Assembly (NCBI GenBank): GCA_030430205.1
Contig: JAUIGE010000027.1
Span: 30,348-94,347 of the forward strand
From: Bacteroidia bacterium
GTDB taxonomy: Bacteria > Bacteroidota > Bacteroidia > J057
Direction: 5' to 3'
Length of the DNA: 64,000 bases
Part shown: positions 49,820-57,745 of the stretch, in pieces
Numbering within the stretch: position 1 is the stretch's first letter
Layout: the number at the start of each line of letters is the position of its first letter
The notes under the pieces: model-generated
Database searches by the model: none
What the model saw: the letters and a program-made list of their open reading frames with translations, nothing else
What the model was told of the DNA's origin: nothing
Position numbers and translations under genes: made by a program

Positions 49820-50215
49820 ATGGAAATCATGCGCTATCTCATCGTTTTTTTGCTTCTTACAGCTTCTGTTTTATCTGTACAAGGAAGCCAAAAGGATGTC
49901 CACCAACCCGTTTTGGCATCGGCAAAAGCAAAAACAGTTATTCTTGAAAAAAGGAAAAAAGAGAGAAAAATAGACCTGAAAGACCCCAAAACCCTTTCCA
50001 TCCTTGCATTTGTGGCGAGCTTGTCTGGGGCTTTGATCATTGCCCTCCCCTACCTAAGCCTGCTGGGACTGATCCTGGGGTTAGGAGGTCTGATTTTGGG
50101 CTGGATGATGCGAAAAAGAACGGAGAAAAAACTTTGGGCAAGATTGGCCATTGTCCTGGGCGGCTTATGCCTGCTCTTTTTTCTCGCCATTTTGGGGCTT
50201 GTTATATTCTTTTAA
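49820..50215 (+). CDS. Membrane protein of unknown function, first of a pair with GDPD
   Basis: A 131-residue protein starting at MEIMRY (49820; MRYLIV at 49829 is an alternative). A cleavable-looking N-terminal hydrophobic stretch (YLIVFLLLTASVLSVQG) is followed by a Lys-rich segment (ILEKRKKERKIDLKD). Two hydrophobic segments come next: SILAFVASLSGALIIALPYLSLLG and the C-terminal LAIVLGGLCLLFFLAILGL. No known motif is present. The GDPD lipoprotein gene starts 5 bases after the stop, so the two are probably co-transcribed. The gene is divergent from the PorV-like gene by 106 bases. Confidence 0.55.
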   Translation: MEIMRYLIVFLLLTASVLSVQGSQKDVHQPVLASAKAKTVILEKRKKERKIDLKDPKTLSILAFVASLSGALIIALPYLSLLGLILGLGGLILGWMMRKRTEKKLWARLAIVLGGLCLLFFLAILGLVIFF

Positions 50216-50220
50216 TTTGT

Positions 50221-51111
50221 ATGAAAAATTTCTTCTACATCCTGATAGCCAGCCTTTTGCTGGCAGGCTGCGTCCCGAAGCAAGATGCACTTGCTCCCAA
50301 CGTCTTCCGCATCGCCAAAGGCGATAAGCCCTGGATCATCGCCCATGGGGGCGCGAAGGACCTCTTTCCCGAAAATACCCTGCTCGCCTTTGAGCAGGTA
50401 CAGCAATACCCCATCGACGCATTGGAGATGGATGTCTGCATGACTAAGGACGAAGTCCTGGTAACTCATCACAATCTCACCATCGATGCGAGCAGCGATG
50501 GGAGCGGCGAACTGATCAGCTTTACTTTTGAAGAATTGCTTCAATTCAACTTTGGCGAAAATTTTCGCGATTTGAATGGGGATTTACCTTATCAGGACAG
50601 TCTTGTTCACCTGGCAAATCTGGAAGAGATAATGATGCGATTTGGAAGTCGCTATTTCCTCAATATTGAATTGAAAAACAGAGGAGAAAACGGAAAGCGT
50701 GCAGCAGAGTTGCTGTCCGCTTTAGTGAAAAAATATGGCCTGGAAGAAAGGGTACTTATCGCTTCTTTTAGCGATGAAATTCTGGATTATTTCAGGGAAA
50801 TAAGCGATGATAAAATTGCCATTTCCACTTCAGAAGAAGAGACCAAAGACCTGGTTTTCACGGGCTTATCGGCCGCGGACTATCTTTACAGCCCTTCCGC
50901 TGTCGCGGCACAAATCCCAACCAAAAACAGCGGGATCAATCTCGCCAGCCGCCGCATCATCAACGCCTGTCACAGGCGGGATATGGCGGTCCACTATTGG
51001 ACCATCAATGATAAAGAAGAAATGCGGATGTTAATTGAGATGGGGGCCGACGGCCTCATCACAGATCGTCCTGATCTGATGCAGGAATTATTGGATGAAA
51101 TGGGTTTTTGA
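50221..51111 (+). CDS. Glycerophosphodiester phosphodiesterase, lipoprotein
   Basis: A 296-residue lipoprotein (lipobox LLLAGC, Cys17) with a GDPD domain. The catalytic region is IIAHGGAKDLFPENTLLAFEQ, with the conserved acid in ALEMDVCMTKDEVLVTHHN. The later segments LNIELKNRGENGKRAAELL and VHYWTINDKEEMRMLIEMGADGLITDRPD complete the TIM barrel. It hydrolyses glycerophosphodiesters (deacylated phospholipids) to glycerol 3-phosphate and an alcohol, probably in the periplasm or outer membrane. ATG 50221 was selected because it gives the lipobox. A small membrane protein gene precedes it by 5 bases. It ends three bases before a convergent hypothetical gene. Confidence 0.92.
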   Translation: MKNFFYILIASLLLAGCVPKQDALAPNVFRIAKGDKPWIIAHGGAKDLFPENTLLAFEQVQQYPIDALEMDVCMTKDEVLVTHHNLTIDASSDGSGELISFTFEELLQFNFGENFRDLNGDLPYQDSLVHLANLEEIMMRFGSRYFLNIELKNRGENGKRAAELLSALVKKYGLEERVLIASFSDEILDYFREISDDKIAISTSEEETKDLVFTGLSAADYLYSPSAVAAQIPTKNSGINLASRRIINACHRRDMAVHYWTINDKEEMRMLIEMGADGLITDRPDLMQELLDEMGF

Positions 51112-51114
51112 GCC

Positions 51115-51462
51115 TCACCCAAATACTTCTTCCTCTTCAAAATAGGTTAAGATATGTTCCTTCAGGATAAATTCCTGAGAGAATATATCGGTATGTGGCA
51201 GGTCTTTGACCAGTTTCCAATGAGGCCAACCGTCTTCATCCTTTCCCTGCAATTCATAATAGCCGGATTGCGAAAGCAGGCGACAAATGGAAATATGCAT
51301 CAAATCTACCTTTTCCTCTTTGGAAAATTCCCTATGTGGGCCTTCGCCCAATTCCCGAAGACCAATCAGAAAAATGATTGCCTCCAGGTTAAGCTCTTTC
51401 TGAAATTGCTGAACAAGCCTGTTTTGCAGCTCATTCCAACGAAAATTAAGATCTGGTTTCAT
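51115..51462 (-). CDS. Small conserved-looking hypothetical protein downstream of lepB
   Basis: A 115-residue soluble protein rich in Glu and Leu. Visible features are RLVQQFQKELNLEAIIFLIGLRELGEGP and a C-terminal acidic stretch (LTYFEEEEVFG). The middle has LMHISICRLLSQSGYYELQGKDEDGWPHWKLVKDLP. There is no signal peptide and no recognised motif. The ATG is separated from the lepB stop by a 95-base heptamer array that begins 8 bases upstream. The gene is convergent with the GDPD gene three bases away. A role tied to lepB is only positional. Confidence 0.6.
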   Translation of the reverse strand: MKPDLNFRWNELQNRLVQQFQKELNLEAIIFLIGLRELGEGPHREFSKEEKVDLMHISICRLLSQSGYYELQGKDEDGWPHWKLVKDLPHTDIFSQEFILKEHILTYFEEEEVFG

Positions 51463-51470
51463 AGAAAAAT

Positions 51471-51565
51471 TCTCTCCTCTCTGTTCTCTGTTCTCTGTTC
51501 TCTCCTCTCTGTTCTCTGTTCTCTCCTCTCTGTTCTCTGTTCTCTGTTCTCTTGTCTCGCCTCCC
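51471..51565. repeat. Tandem 7-bp repeat array between the small hypothetical and lepB
   Basis: Thirteen heptamers in one register run from 51471: TCTCTCC, TCTCTGT (three copies), TCTCTCC, TCTCTGT (two), TCTCTCC, TCTCTGT (three), TCTCTTG and TCTCGCC, followed by TCCC. The last base is the C of the lepB TAG stop (51565-51567). In the lepB sense strand the array reads GGGAGGCGAGACAAGAGA and then GAGAACA/GAGAGGA units. The other edge is 8 bases from the start codon of the next gene. Confidence 0.9.
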
Positions 51566-53244
51566 TACTTAATATTCTTCGTCCCAATCCTATTCAAACG
51601 CACCCCAAAATTGCTTTCGTAAGAGAAGAACACAAGCAATGGTCGCCCAACGATGTGATCCTCAGGCACATACCCCCAAAAACGGCTGTCTTCTGAATTA
51701 TGGCGGTTGTCACCCATCATGAAGTAATAGTCTTTTTCGAAGGTATAAGTTGTTGTTTCCTTTCCGTCAATCAAGACTTTCCCGTTTTGCAATTTCAGCT
51801 CATGGCCTTCGTAATCGGCAACTACACGCCTGAAACAGGCATAATTGAAGGGATTCGTGATGTCCACGGTCATGCCTTTTTTCGGGATGAGGATGGGGCC
51901 GTAATTATCGCGGTTGAAAGGAGCGATCTCGTAATCATTGGGATACACCCGATATTTTCGGGAACGATCGCCGTTAAAGGGATCGCCAGGGTTTCTCAAT
52001 TTGGATTCATAAATTTCCGGAATAAGCGTATCCACACTAGGGTGGTGTATCAGCTTGTCGCGGATTTCTTCAGTAGCATGCATGACCAAAACCTGGGGAT
52101 GCTGACGATCGGGATACCAGTTCAAATTATTGTTCCAGGCAGGTCCAATCTGGCCGTTTTCGGCCCTTTCGGTACGAAAGCCCATATCGGTAAATTCCTT
52201 CTCAGTGAAGCCCTTCCCATCTTTCAACCTGACAAGGTAGCCTATCTGCTTCTTTTCCGGTTGAAACGCCCTTTCGCCATTGATATACAAATCTGCATCT
52301 CTCAGCTCCAGGGTATCACCCGGGATGCCTACACATCGCTTGATGTAGTTTTCTTTCAGGCTGGTTACTTTTACAAAGCCCGCACCATCGCCCAGGTCGT
52401 GTATGTCGTGGAAAGGATAATTGAAAACAACGATATCATTTCGTTCTATCTTCTCGATTCCCGGCAAACGGAAATAAGGCAATTGGATTCCATCCACATA
52501 AGAGGGGACAGAAACACCCTTGATTTTGATTTTATTATGAATAAAAGGGATAGACAGCGGGTTCATCGGCATACGTGTGCCATAATGATATTTGCTGACA
52601 AAGAGGAAATCCCCTGCCATGAGGGTACGCTCCATCGAAGAGGTCGGAATCATGAAAGCTTCAATGAAGAAAGTCCTGATAATCAGGGCAGCTACGCCAG
52701 CAAACAGGAAGGCATCAGCCCACTCTCTACCGCCCGATTTGGGCGGGGTGACGTTGGGGAAAATGCCGGAAAGAATTTTGTAATTCTTGCTTTCCAACTT
52801 CCGCACATCGCTTTTCTTGGCCTTTTTTGCGGGTTTTGACAAGGCTTTCCCCTTTTCCTCTTTGTTGTATCTTTTCCAGGCCTCTTCATAAGAAAGTGGA
52901 GGACCGACATATTTTGTCTGGGGATCAAAGCCGATTTTTGGATAAAAGACAAATGGCAAAAGGACAGCGAAGGCCTGCTGGCCAAATTTTTGTTTGCCAT
53001 AGGCTTTGGCCATTTCGATATCCATCGAAACCTTGACCAATGTCCTGAGGATAGGAATCAGGGTCAAAATGACCCAATAAATCGGCTTTCCGATCAATTT
53101 TACCCAAATAACATCACTGTAAATCGGCACAAAAGCCTTCCAGCCTGCTTCTCCTGCTTTTTCAAACAGCTTGTACAAGCCGATGCGGCTCCCGAGAATA
53201 TATATGGCAAAAAGTGAATAATAAAATATGGCTATTCCACTCAT
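51565..53244 (-). CDS. lepB: Signal peptidase I LepB, long Bacteroidota form
   Basis: LepB removes signal peptides from Sec-exported proteins. The 559-residue form has about 160 N-terminal residues with DUF5684-like membrane segments (AIFYYSLFAIYILGS, then IYWVILTLIPILRTL). The S26 domain follows, where the nucleophile Ser203 lies in MIPTSSMERTLM and the general base Lys302 in NYIKRCVGIPGDTL. A large insertion between the Lys region and MMGDNRHNSEDSRFWGYVPEDHIVG is typical of this phylum. ATG 53244 fits. Its stop is embedded in the end of a heptamer array that separates it from the next minus-strand gene. Confidence 0.94.
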   Translation of the reverse strand: MSGIAIFYYSLFAIYILGSRIGLYKLFEKAGEAGWKAFVPIYSDVIWVKLIGKPIYWVILTLIPILRTLVKVSMDIEMAKAYGKQKFGQQAFAVLLPFVFYPKIGFDPQTKYVGPPLSYEEAWKRYNKEEKGKALSKPAKKAKKSDVRKLESKNYKILSGIFPNVTPPKSGGREWADAFLFAGVAALIIRTFFIEAFMIPTSSMERTLMAGDFLFVSKYHYGTRMPMNPLSIPFIHNKIKIKGVSVPSYVDGIQLPYFRLPGIEKIERNDIVVFNYPFHDIHDLGDGAGFVKVTSLKENYIKRCVGIPGDTLELRDADLYINGERAFQPEKKQIGYLVRLKDGKGFTEKEFTDMGFRTERAENGQIGPAWNNNLNWYPDRQHPQVLVMHATEEIRDKLIHHPSVDTLIPEIYESKLRNPGDPFNGDRSRKYRVYPNDYEIAPFNRDNYGPILIPKKGMTVDITNPFNYACFRRVVADYEGHELKLQNGKVLIDGKETTTYTFEKDYYFMMGDNRHNSEDSRFWGYVPEDHIVGRPLLVFFSYESNFGVRLNRIGTKNIK

Positions 53245-53388
53245 AGGTCTTCAAATAGAAAGAATTTTTTAATGATGCATGTGTCGGTGATCCACAGGCT
53301 TTCTTACGAAGAAGTGCGAAATTACCCAAAAATGTGATATTGGCGGCTTTATTTTTTTCTTTTTATTTGTAGGATCAACACACACCTT

Positions 53389-54912
53389 ATGAAAAGTATT
53401 TGCCTCTCACGATTTTCTTTTGTCTGTTTTTGTCTGCTCGCTCTTATGTGTTTTATGTCTGCCTGCCAGACGCAGGAAGTATCTACTACAACCTATAGCG
53501 AAAGTCGCTCTTCCTGGCAGGACCAAAATCGCCAAAGGCGATTTTCTGCTGAAATGACACTTTCCGATGCGGAAAAAGCCCTGGACAAGCGCCTGGACGA
53601 CATGAGGAGCAAACTCCTTCAATCCTACCGGGACAACAATTTTTACCCTACGGCCCGCAATTTTTACCATGTAAAATCAGAAATAGAGCAGACGGAACTT
53701 TTTCAAACGTTTCAGAAAATGCCCAAAGGCGGACTGCTGCATGCCCATGACCTGGCACTCGGATCGGCCTGGTATATCGTTGATGATGCCATCGCGCGGG
53801 AGCATTGTTATGTTTATTGGGCTGAAGAGGGAGAGCAGTATATAAAAGGGCAATTGCATTTTTTTGCGGAAAATGATGTGCCTGAAGGCTTTCAGTCTGT
53901 GAGAGAAATGGCTCAGAATGAGCCTGATTTCCGGCAGCAATTGCACGACTTACTCACTTTTGATGCGTGGACCACGCCTGACAGCATCAACATCTGGAAA
54001 GAATTTGAGCCGATGTTCCAGCGGCGGCTGGGCTATATCAACTACAAAGCCGTTTTCGAAGATTACTATTATGCGGCTTTTGACAGCCTGCTGAAAGACA
54101 ACATTCAGCATGTTGAACTGCGGTCTATCATTTCTCCCTCGATCTACGATCTGGAGCATGAAGGGGGCTATTATCCCCGCGACAGCATGGTCAATTTTTT
54201 CCGAAAAAGCCTCCGCCGCATTCAGCAAAAAGCGCCTCAGTTCAGTCTCAAACTGATTTATACGGGCTTGCGCTTTTTGCCGAGACCTATCATTTGTGCG
54301 GATTTGGTGGCGGCTTTTCGCACGAAAAAAGCAAACCCGGATTTGGTAGTTGGCTATGATCTCGTAGGAGAAGAAGATGGCGGGTATCCGACCCTTTACC
54401 ACCTCGATTGCTGGGACAATATGGATTCGCTAAGCCGGGAATATGGGGTAGACATGCCGCTTTTTCTGCATGATGGCGAAAGCAATTGGCATGACAATAC
54501 CAACCTCTACGATGCGCTGCTGCTTCGCACCCAAAGGATTGGTCATGGAATCAATCTCTTCCGTTTTCCTTATCTGGAGGAAAAAGTAATGGAAAATGAT
54601 ATTTGCCTGGAGATCTGTCCCCTGAGTAACCAGATTCTCAAATACACCCCTGACCTCCGCATCCATCCCGGATTGGCCTACCTCAGCAAAGGAATTCCCA
54701 TCAGTATCAGTTCTGATGATCCCAGCGTCTTTGGCTATGAGGGATTGAGTTATGATTATTGGACGGTCTATATGGCCTGGGGGCTGGATTTGCGGGACAT
54801 GAAGCAAATTTCCAAAAATGGCATTTTGTATGGCGCATTGAGCGAAGCGGAAAAGAAAAAAGCCCTGGCTTCATGGGAAGAAGCCTGGGGGGCTTTTGTT
54901 CAGTCTTTTTAA
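53389..54912 (+). CDS. Adenosine deaminase-related protein, lipoprotein (ADGF/CECR1-like)
   Basis: A 507-residue lipoprotein (lipobox FMSAC, Cys26) with a metal-dependent deaminase fold. The first metal motif is KGGLLHAHD (His118, His120). The later motifs are LPLFLHDGESNW, QRIGHGINLF, and SNQILKYTPDLRIHPGLAYL followed by ISISSDDPSVFG. This order matches the ADGF type of adenosine deaminase, with an N-terminal helical region preceding the barrel. It would deaminate adenosine or a related nucleoside outside the cytosol. It faces the MBL gene with 12 bases between stops. No nucleoside transporter is in the vicinity. Confidence 0.87.
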   Translation: MKSICLSRFSFVCFCLLALMCFMSACQTQEVSTTTYSESRSSWQDQNRQRRFSAEMTLSDAEKALDKRLDDMRSKLLQSYRDNNFYPTARNFYHVKSEIEQTELFQTFQKMPKGGLLHAHDLALGSAWYIVDDAIAREHCYVYWAEEGEQYIKGQLHFFAENDVPEGFQSVREMAQNEPDFRQQLHDLLTFDAWTTPDSINIWKEFEPMFQRRLGYINYKAVFEDYYYAAFDSLLKDNIQHVELRSIISPSIYDLEHEGGYYPRDSMVNFFRKSLRRIQQKAPQFSLKLIYTGLRFLPRPIICADLVAAFRTKKANPDLVVGYDLVGEEDGGYPTLYHLDCWDNMDSLSREYGVDMPLFLHDGESNWHDNTNLYDALLLRTQRIGHGINLFRFPYLEEKVMENDICLEICPLSNQILKYTPDLRIHPGLAYLSKGIPISISSDDPSVFGYEGLSYDYWTVYMAWGLDLRDMKQISKNGILYGALSEAEKKKALASWEEAWGAFVQSF

Positions 54913-54924
54913 CTTGATTTTTCC

Positions 54925-55755
54925 CTACACTTCAATCTCCATCTTATCACGGGCAAGCATACAGTTAGGAAAGCGTTCCTGACAGACTTTCTCCATATTT
55001 CGAAGAAAAGCATCGTCATGATCCGGATCATGGTGTGTGAGCACCAGCGACTTTACCTCGGCCTGTATGGCCACTTCCACCGCCTGCTTGAAGCTGCTAT
55101 GGCCCCAGCCGCGCCTTGTCAGCAATTCTGCTTCGGTATATTGGGCGTCATGGATGAGCAGGTCTGCGCCTCGCGCAAATTCAATGGTATGTGGATCCAG
55201 CTCAGTCCCATGCTCGATGTCTGTACAGATGACAATGCGCTTTCCATTGCGCTCAAAAGCGTAGCTGTAAGCCCCTCCCGGGTGCTGGTGGCGACGGGCT
55301 GAGATGGTGGTACCATTGAATACGCGGGTACTTCTTTCAGTCATCACAAAGTCAAACTTTGCTCCCATATTGTCCAGATTTACAGGAAAGTATCTTTCCT
55401 GCATCTGGGTTGCAAATATCTCACGGAGATTGGTGATCCCTCTATCGGGTCCGATAGCGATGATGTGGATGCGTTGATCCTTGTCAAAGGCGGGTTGAAA
55501 AAAGGGAAATCCCTGTATATGATCCCAGTGAAAATGGGTAAAAGCGATATATAAGTCTTCGGTAGCCTGGTGGCTTTTTTTCGTCAACTCTTTCCCGAGA
55601 TTCCGAATGCCTGTACCAGCATCCAGGATCAGGGCATGTCTTTTCCCCTTCTTTTCATAAGAAATTTCAATACAAGTAGTATTGCCCCCAAATTCCTGGA
55701 ATTCGGTGTCACAAACGGGAATAGATCCACGGGTGCCGTAAAAGGTTACTTTCAT
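54925..55755 (-). CDS. MBL-fold metal-dependent hydrolase
   Basis: A 276-residue cytosolic beta-lactamase-fold hydrolase. The metal motif HFHWDH is at His74, His76, Asp78, His79 (AFTHFHWDHIQG). The N-terminal strand KVTFYGTRGSIPVCD and the later ICTDIEHGTELD, then LLIHDAQYTEAELLTRRGWGHS are typical of the RNase Z-like and cAMP-phosphodiesterase-like branch. The substrate could be a phosphodiester. It is convergent with the deaminase gene and divergent from nothing nearby; the next gene on its strand is the OMP-type barrel. It may share regulation with the class III cyclase, but nothing in the sequence says so. Confidence 0.87.
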   Translation of the reverse strand: MKVTFYGTRGSIPVCDTEFQEFGGNTTCIEISYEKKGKRHALILDAGTGIRNLGKELTKKSHQATEDLYIAFTHFHWDHIQGFPFFQPAFDKDQRIHIIAIGPDRGITNLREIFATQMQERYFPVNLDNMGAKFDFVMTERSTRVFNGTTISARRHQHPGGAYSYAFERNGKRIVICTDIEHGTELDPHTIEFARGADLLIHDAQYTEAELLTRRGWGHSSFKQAVEVAIQAEVKSLVLTHHDPDHDDAFLRNMEKVCQERFPNCMLARDKMEIEV

Positions 55756-55833
55756 CTTTCTACTGTTTCAAGGCCAAGAAAAAAAATGGGGTAATTCGAA
55801 AAAATAAATGAAACAGAGAGCCCCTACAAAAAA

Positions 55834-56418
55834 CTAGATTTTAAATCCTACAGAGAAAGATAAAACGTGGTTTCTGGCACCTTCGTGGGTTGCGAGGGCT
55901 TTGCCCAGGCCGTGCTCGTAATCCAGATCAATCGTAAAAAGAAAAATATCGAGGCCTATACCTGAGCGAAAACCCAAAACTAACTTCTCAAAATCTTCAT
56001 TCCTCAAATTAAGAATATTGTCTTTGATTCCAGAATAAAAACTTGGAACAAATCCCATGCTTCCTCTCAATTTGAATAAACGGGTATCAACGAAGCTATG
56101 GCCAATACAAATAGGTACTTTGAGGTAATTTATTTTTACCTGACCTTGCAAAGGTTGGGATGTGATCTGGTCTTCTGACAGCAGATCGCTACCGACTTTG
56201 TACCAATACAAACCCGGCTCGAGATAGGTTTTTCCTCCTATCCTCACATCTGCACCCAATTGATAGCCCACCCGGGCTGTAGGCTCAGCGAAATCCGGAT
56301 CGGTCGAAAGACGGGAAGAATTGATCCCAAATTGGGGATTTAAGGTGATAAATTTGTTTTGTCCCAAACCATACAGGACCAACAAACTGAACAGGGCTAC
56401 AAGGCAAATTTTTTTCAT
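55834..56418 (-). CDS. Small outer-membrane beta-barrel protein (PorT-like)
   Basis: A 194-residue exported protein. A signal peptide (ICLVALFSLLVLYGLGQ) is followed by about eight alternating strands (ITLNPQFGINSSRL, then VGYQLGADVRIGGKTYLEPGLYWYKVG, then LVLGFRSGIGLDIFLFTIDLDYEHGLG). It ends VLSFSVGFKI. This is the OMP_b-brl family pattern that includes PorT-type proteins. Its role is unknown. It sits alone on the minus strand between the MBL gene (78 bases downstream) and the DUF4240 gene on the other strand (89 bases). Confidence 0.8.
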   Translation of the reverse strand: MKKICLVALFSLLVLYGLGQNKFITLNPQFGINSSRLSTDPDFAEPTARVGYQLGADVRIGGKTYLEPGLYWYKVGSDLLSEDQITSQPLQGQVKINYLKVPICIGHSFVDTRLFKLRGSMGFVPSFYSGIKDNILNLRNEDFEKLVLGFRSGIGLDIFLFTIDLDYEHGLGKALATHEGARNHVLSFSVGFKI

Positions 56419-56507
56419 GAAAGTGTTTGTTTTTGGTAAACTGGAATTTTGCTTTTTTATTTTGCCTAAAATAAAGTGATTTTACAAACTTTTACGCTAA
56501 TTAATAG

Positions 56508-57017
56508 ATGAAGGTCCTCAAATCTGATAAATTCTGGAAGCTTATCAAAAAAGCTAAAAGCCCCTCGGCCCGTTCTCCACAGCGCCGCTGTGAATTATTG
56601 ATGCGGCAACTTGCCAGGAAATCCGTGCGGGAGATCATGATGTTTGAAAAAACATTGCAGCACTATATCAGCATGGCTGACACCGAGGAGATGCGAGGCG
56701 CAACCCAGGTCATCAAGGGCGATTATGATGAGGAATACTATTATAATTTGCGGGCCTGGCTGGTCCTACGGGGCGAAAAACGCTATTTCCTTTCCGTTTC
56801 CCGCCCTGATTATATGGCTTCTTTTCTCAAGTATACAGATGATCCCGAATGGAAAGGATATGGCCAATGTGCCAAAATCGCTTTTCATAAAAAGACAGGC
56901 AAGACCATAGACGAAATTGAAAAAATCCCGCCCAGGAAATGGCGGGAGGCAGAATTGCCAGACCATTTTCCCAAACTTTGGAAGAAGTTTGTGCGGGTAG
57001 AAGAGATTTTTGAATAA
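56508..57017 (+). CDS. DUF4240 domain protein
   Basis: A 169-residue soluble protein that matches the DUF4240 layout. It starts DKFWKLIKKAKSP. QRRCELLMRQLARKSVREIMMFEKTLQHY follows, and then IKGDYDEEYYYNLRAWLVLRGEKRYFLSVSRPDY. DUF4240 proteins are small and have no established activity. The C-terminal third is basic with many aromatic residues (KIPPRKWREAELPDHFPKLWKKF). It is a single plus-strand gene that ends three bases before the convergent LuxR-type regulator. No signal peptide. Confidence 0.75.
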   Translation: MKVLKSDKFWKLIKKAKSPSARSPQRRCELLMRQLARKSVREIMMFEKTLQHYISMADTEEMRGATQVIKGDYDEEYYYNLRAWLVLRGEKRYFLSVSRPDYMASFLKYTDDPEWKGYGQCAKIAFHKKTGKTIDEIEKIPPRKWREAELPDHFPKLWKKFVRVEEIFE

Positions 57018-57020
57018 AAT

Positions 57021-57668
57021 CTATCCCTCCATCAGCCCATGGCTGAAGGCATAGCGCGCCAGGCCAACGGAGTTTTTCACTCCTACTTTCTTCATGATAT
57101 TTTTGCGGTGGGTTTCCACCGTGCGTCGGCTGATGTCCAGCCGGGTGGCGATTTCCACATTAGAAAGCTCCGTGGCGATCAGCTTTAGAATCTCCAATTC
57201 TCTGTCTGTCAGGGAGGCGAGGTCCTCATTGGGTTTGAGGTCCTGGTTCATGCTGAGCAAAATCTTGCCGACGCCTTTGCTGAGGTAGGTATCGCCGGAG
57301 GCGATGGAGCGGATAGCCTCCGCCAATTCCTCCTTGGTGGCATCTTTGAGCACATAACCCGAAGCCCCTGAATGCATGGCATCCTGGATGAGGGCTTTGC
57401 GCTTGTTCATCGACAAGACGATAACCTGTGTATTTTCGAATTTTTGGCGGATTTTACGGGCAAGCTCGATGCCTGTCATCTGTGGCATGCTCATGTCACT
57501 GAGGACAATATCAACTTCATTATCCTGCAAAAAATCCATGGCCGCTTTTCCATTCAGCGCTTCACCGACAATCTCAATTCCCGGTTCCCGGGAAAGCAGG
57601 GAACGTATCCCATCAATAAACAATTGATGATCATCAACCAGGAGCAATCTTACTTTTTCTTCTACCAT
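57021..57668 (-). CDS. LuxR/NarL-type response regulator
   Basis: A 215-residue two-domain regulator. The receiver domain (1-120) has the acceptor Asp58 in DIVLSDMSMPQMTG, the Asp pair in LLLVDDHQLF and the Lys in GYVLKDATKEEL. The C-terminal HTH has SLTDRELEILKLIATELSNVEIATRLD followed by SRRTVETHRKNIMKKVGVKN, the LuxR pattern. It is activated by a sensor kinase not present in the window. The gene stops 3 bases from the convergent DUF4240 gene, and 77 bases separate its ATG from the VWA gene upstream on the same strand. Confidence 0.93.
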   Translation of the reverse strand: MVEEKVRLLLVDDHQLFIDGIRSLLSREPGIEIVGEALNGKAAMDFLQDNEVDIVLSDMSMPQMTGIELARKIRQKFENTQVIVLSMNKRKALIQDAMHSGASGYVLKDATKEELAEAIRSIASGDTYLSKGVGKILLSMNQDLKPNEDLASLTDRELEILKLIATELSNVEIATRLDISRRTVETHRKNIMKKVGVKNSVGLARYAFSHGLMEG

Positions 57669-57745
57669 TTTGCCTTTATTTCGTGCGAAAACAATTTATT
57701 CCTTTACCCAATACTTCCCCTCATCTAAGTTAAAGAAAAGGTCTG

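Noticed and set aside
51471..51565. The heptamer array as a CRISPR array
   Set aside because: Units are 7 bp with no spacers and no cas genes nearby.
51700..52839. A 379-codon open frame on the plus strand opposite lepB
   Set aside because: It lies wholly antisense to a gene with clear S26 catalytic motifs and shows no signal peptide or domain of its own; a shadow of lepB codon use.
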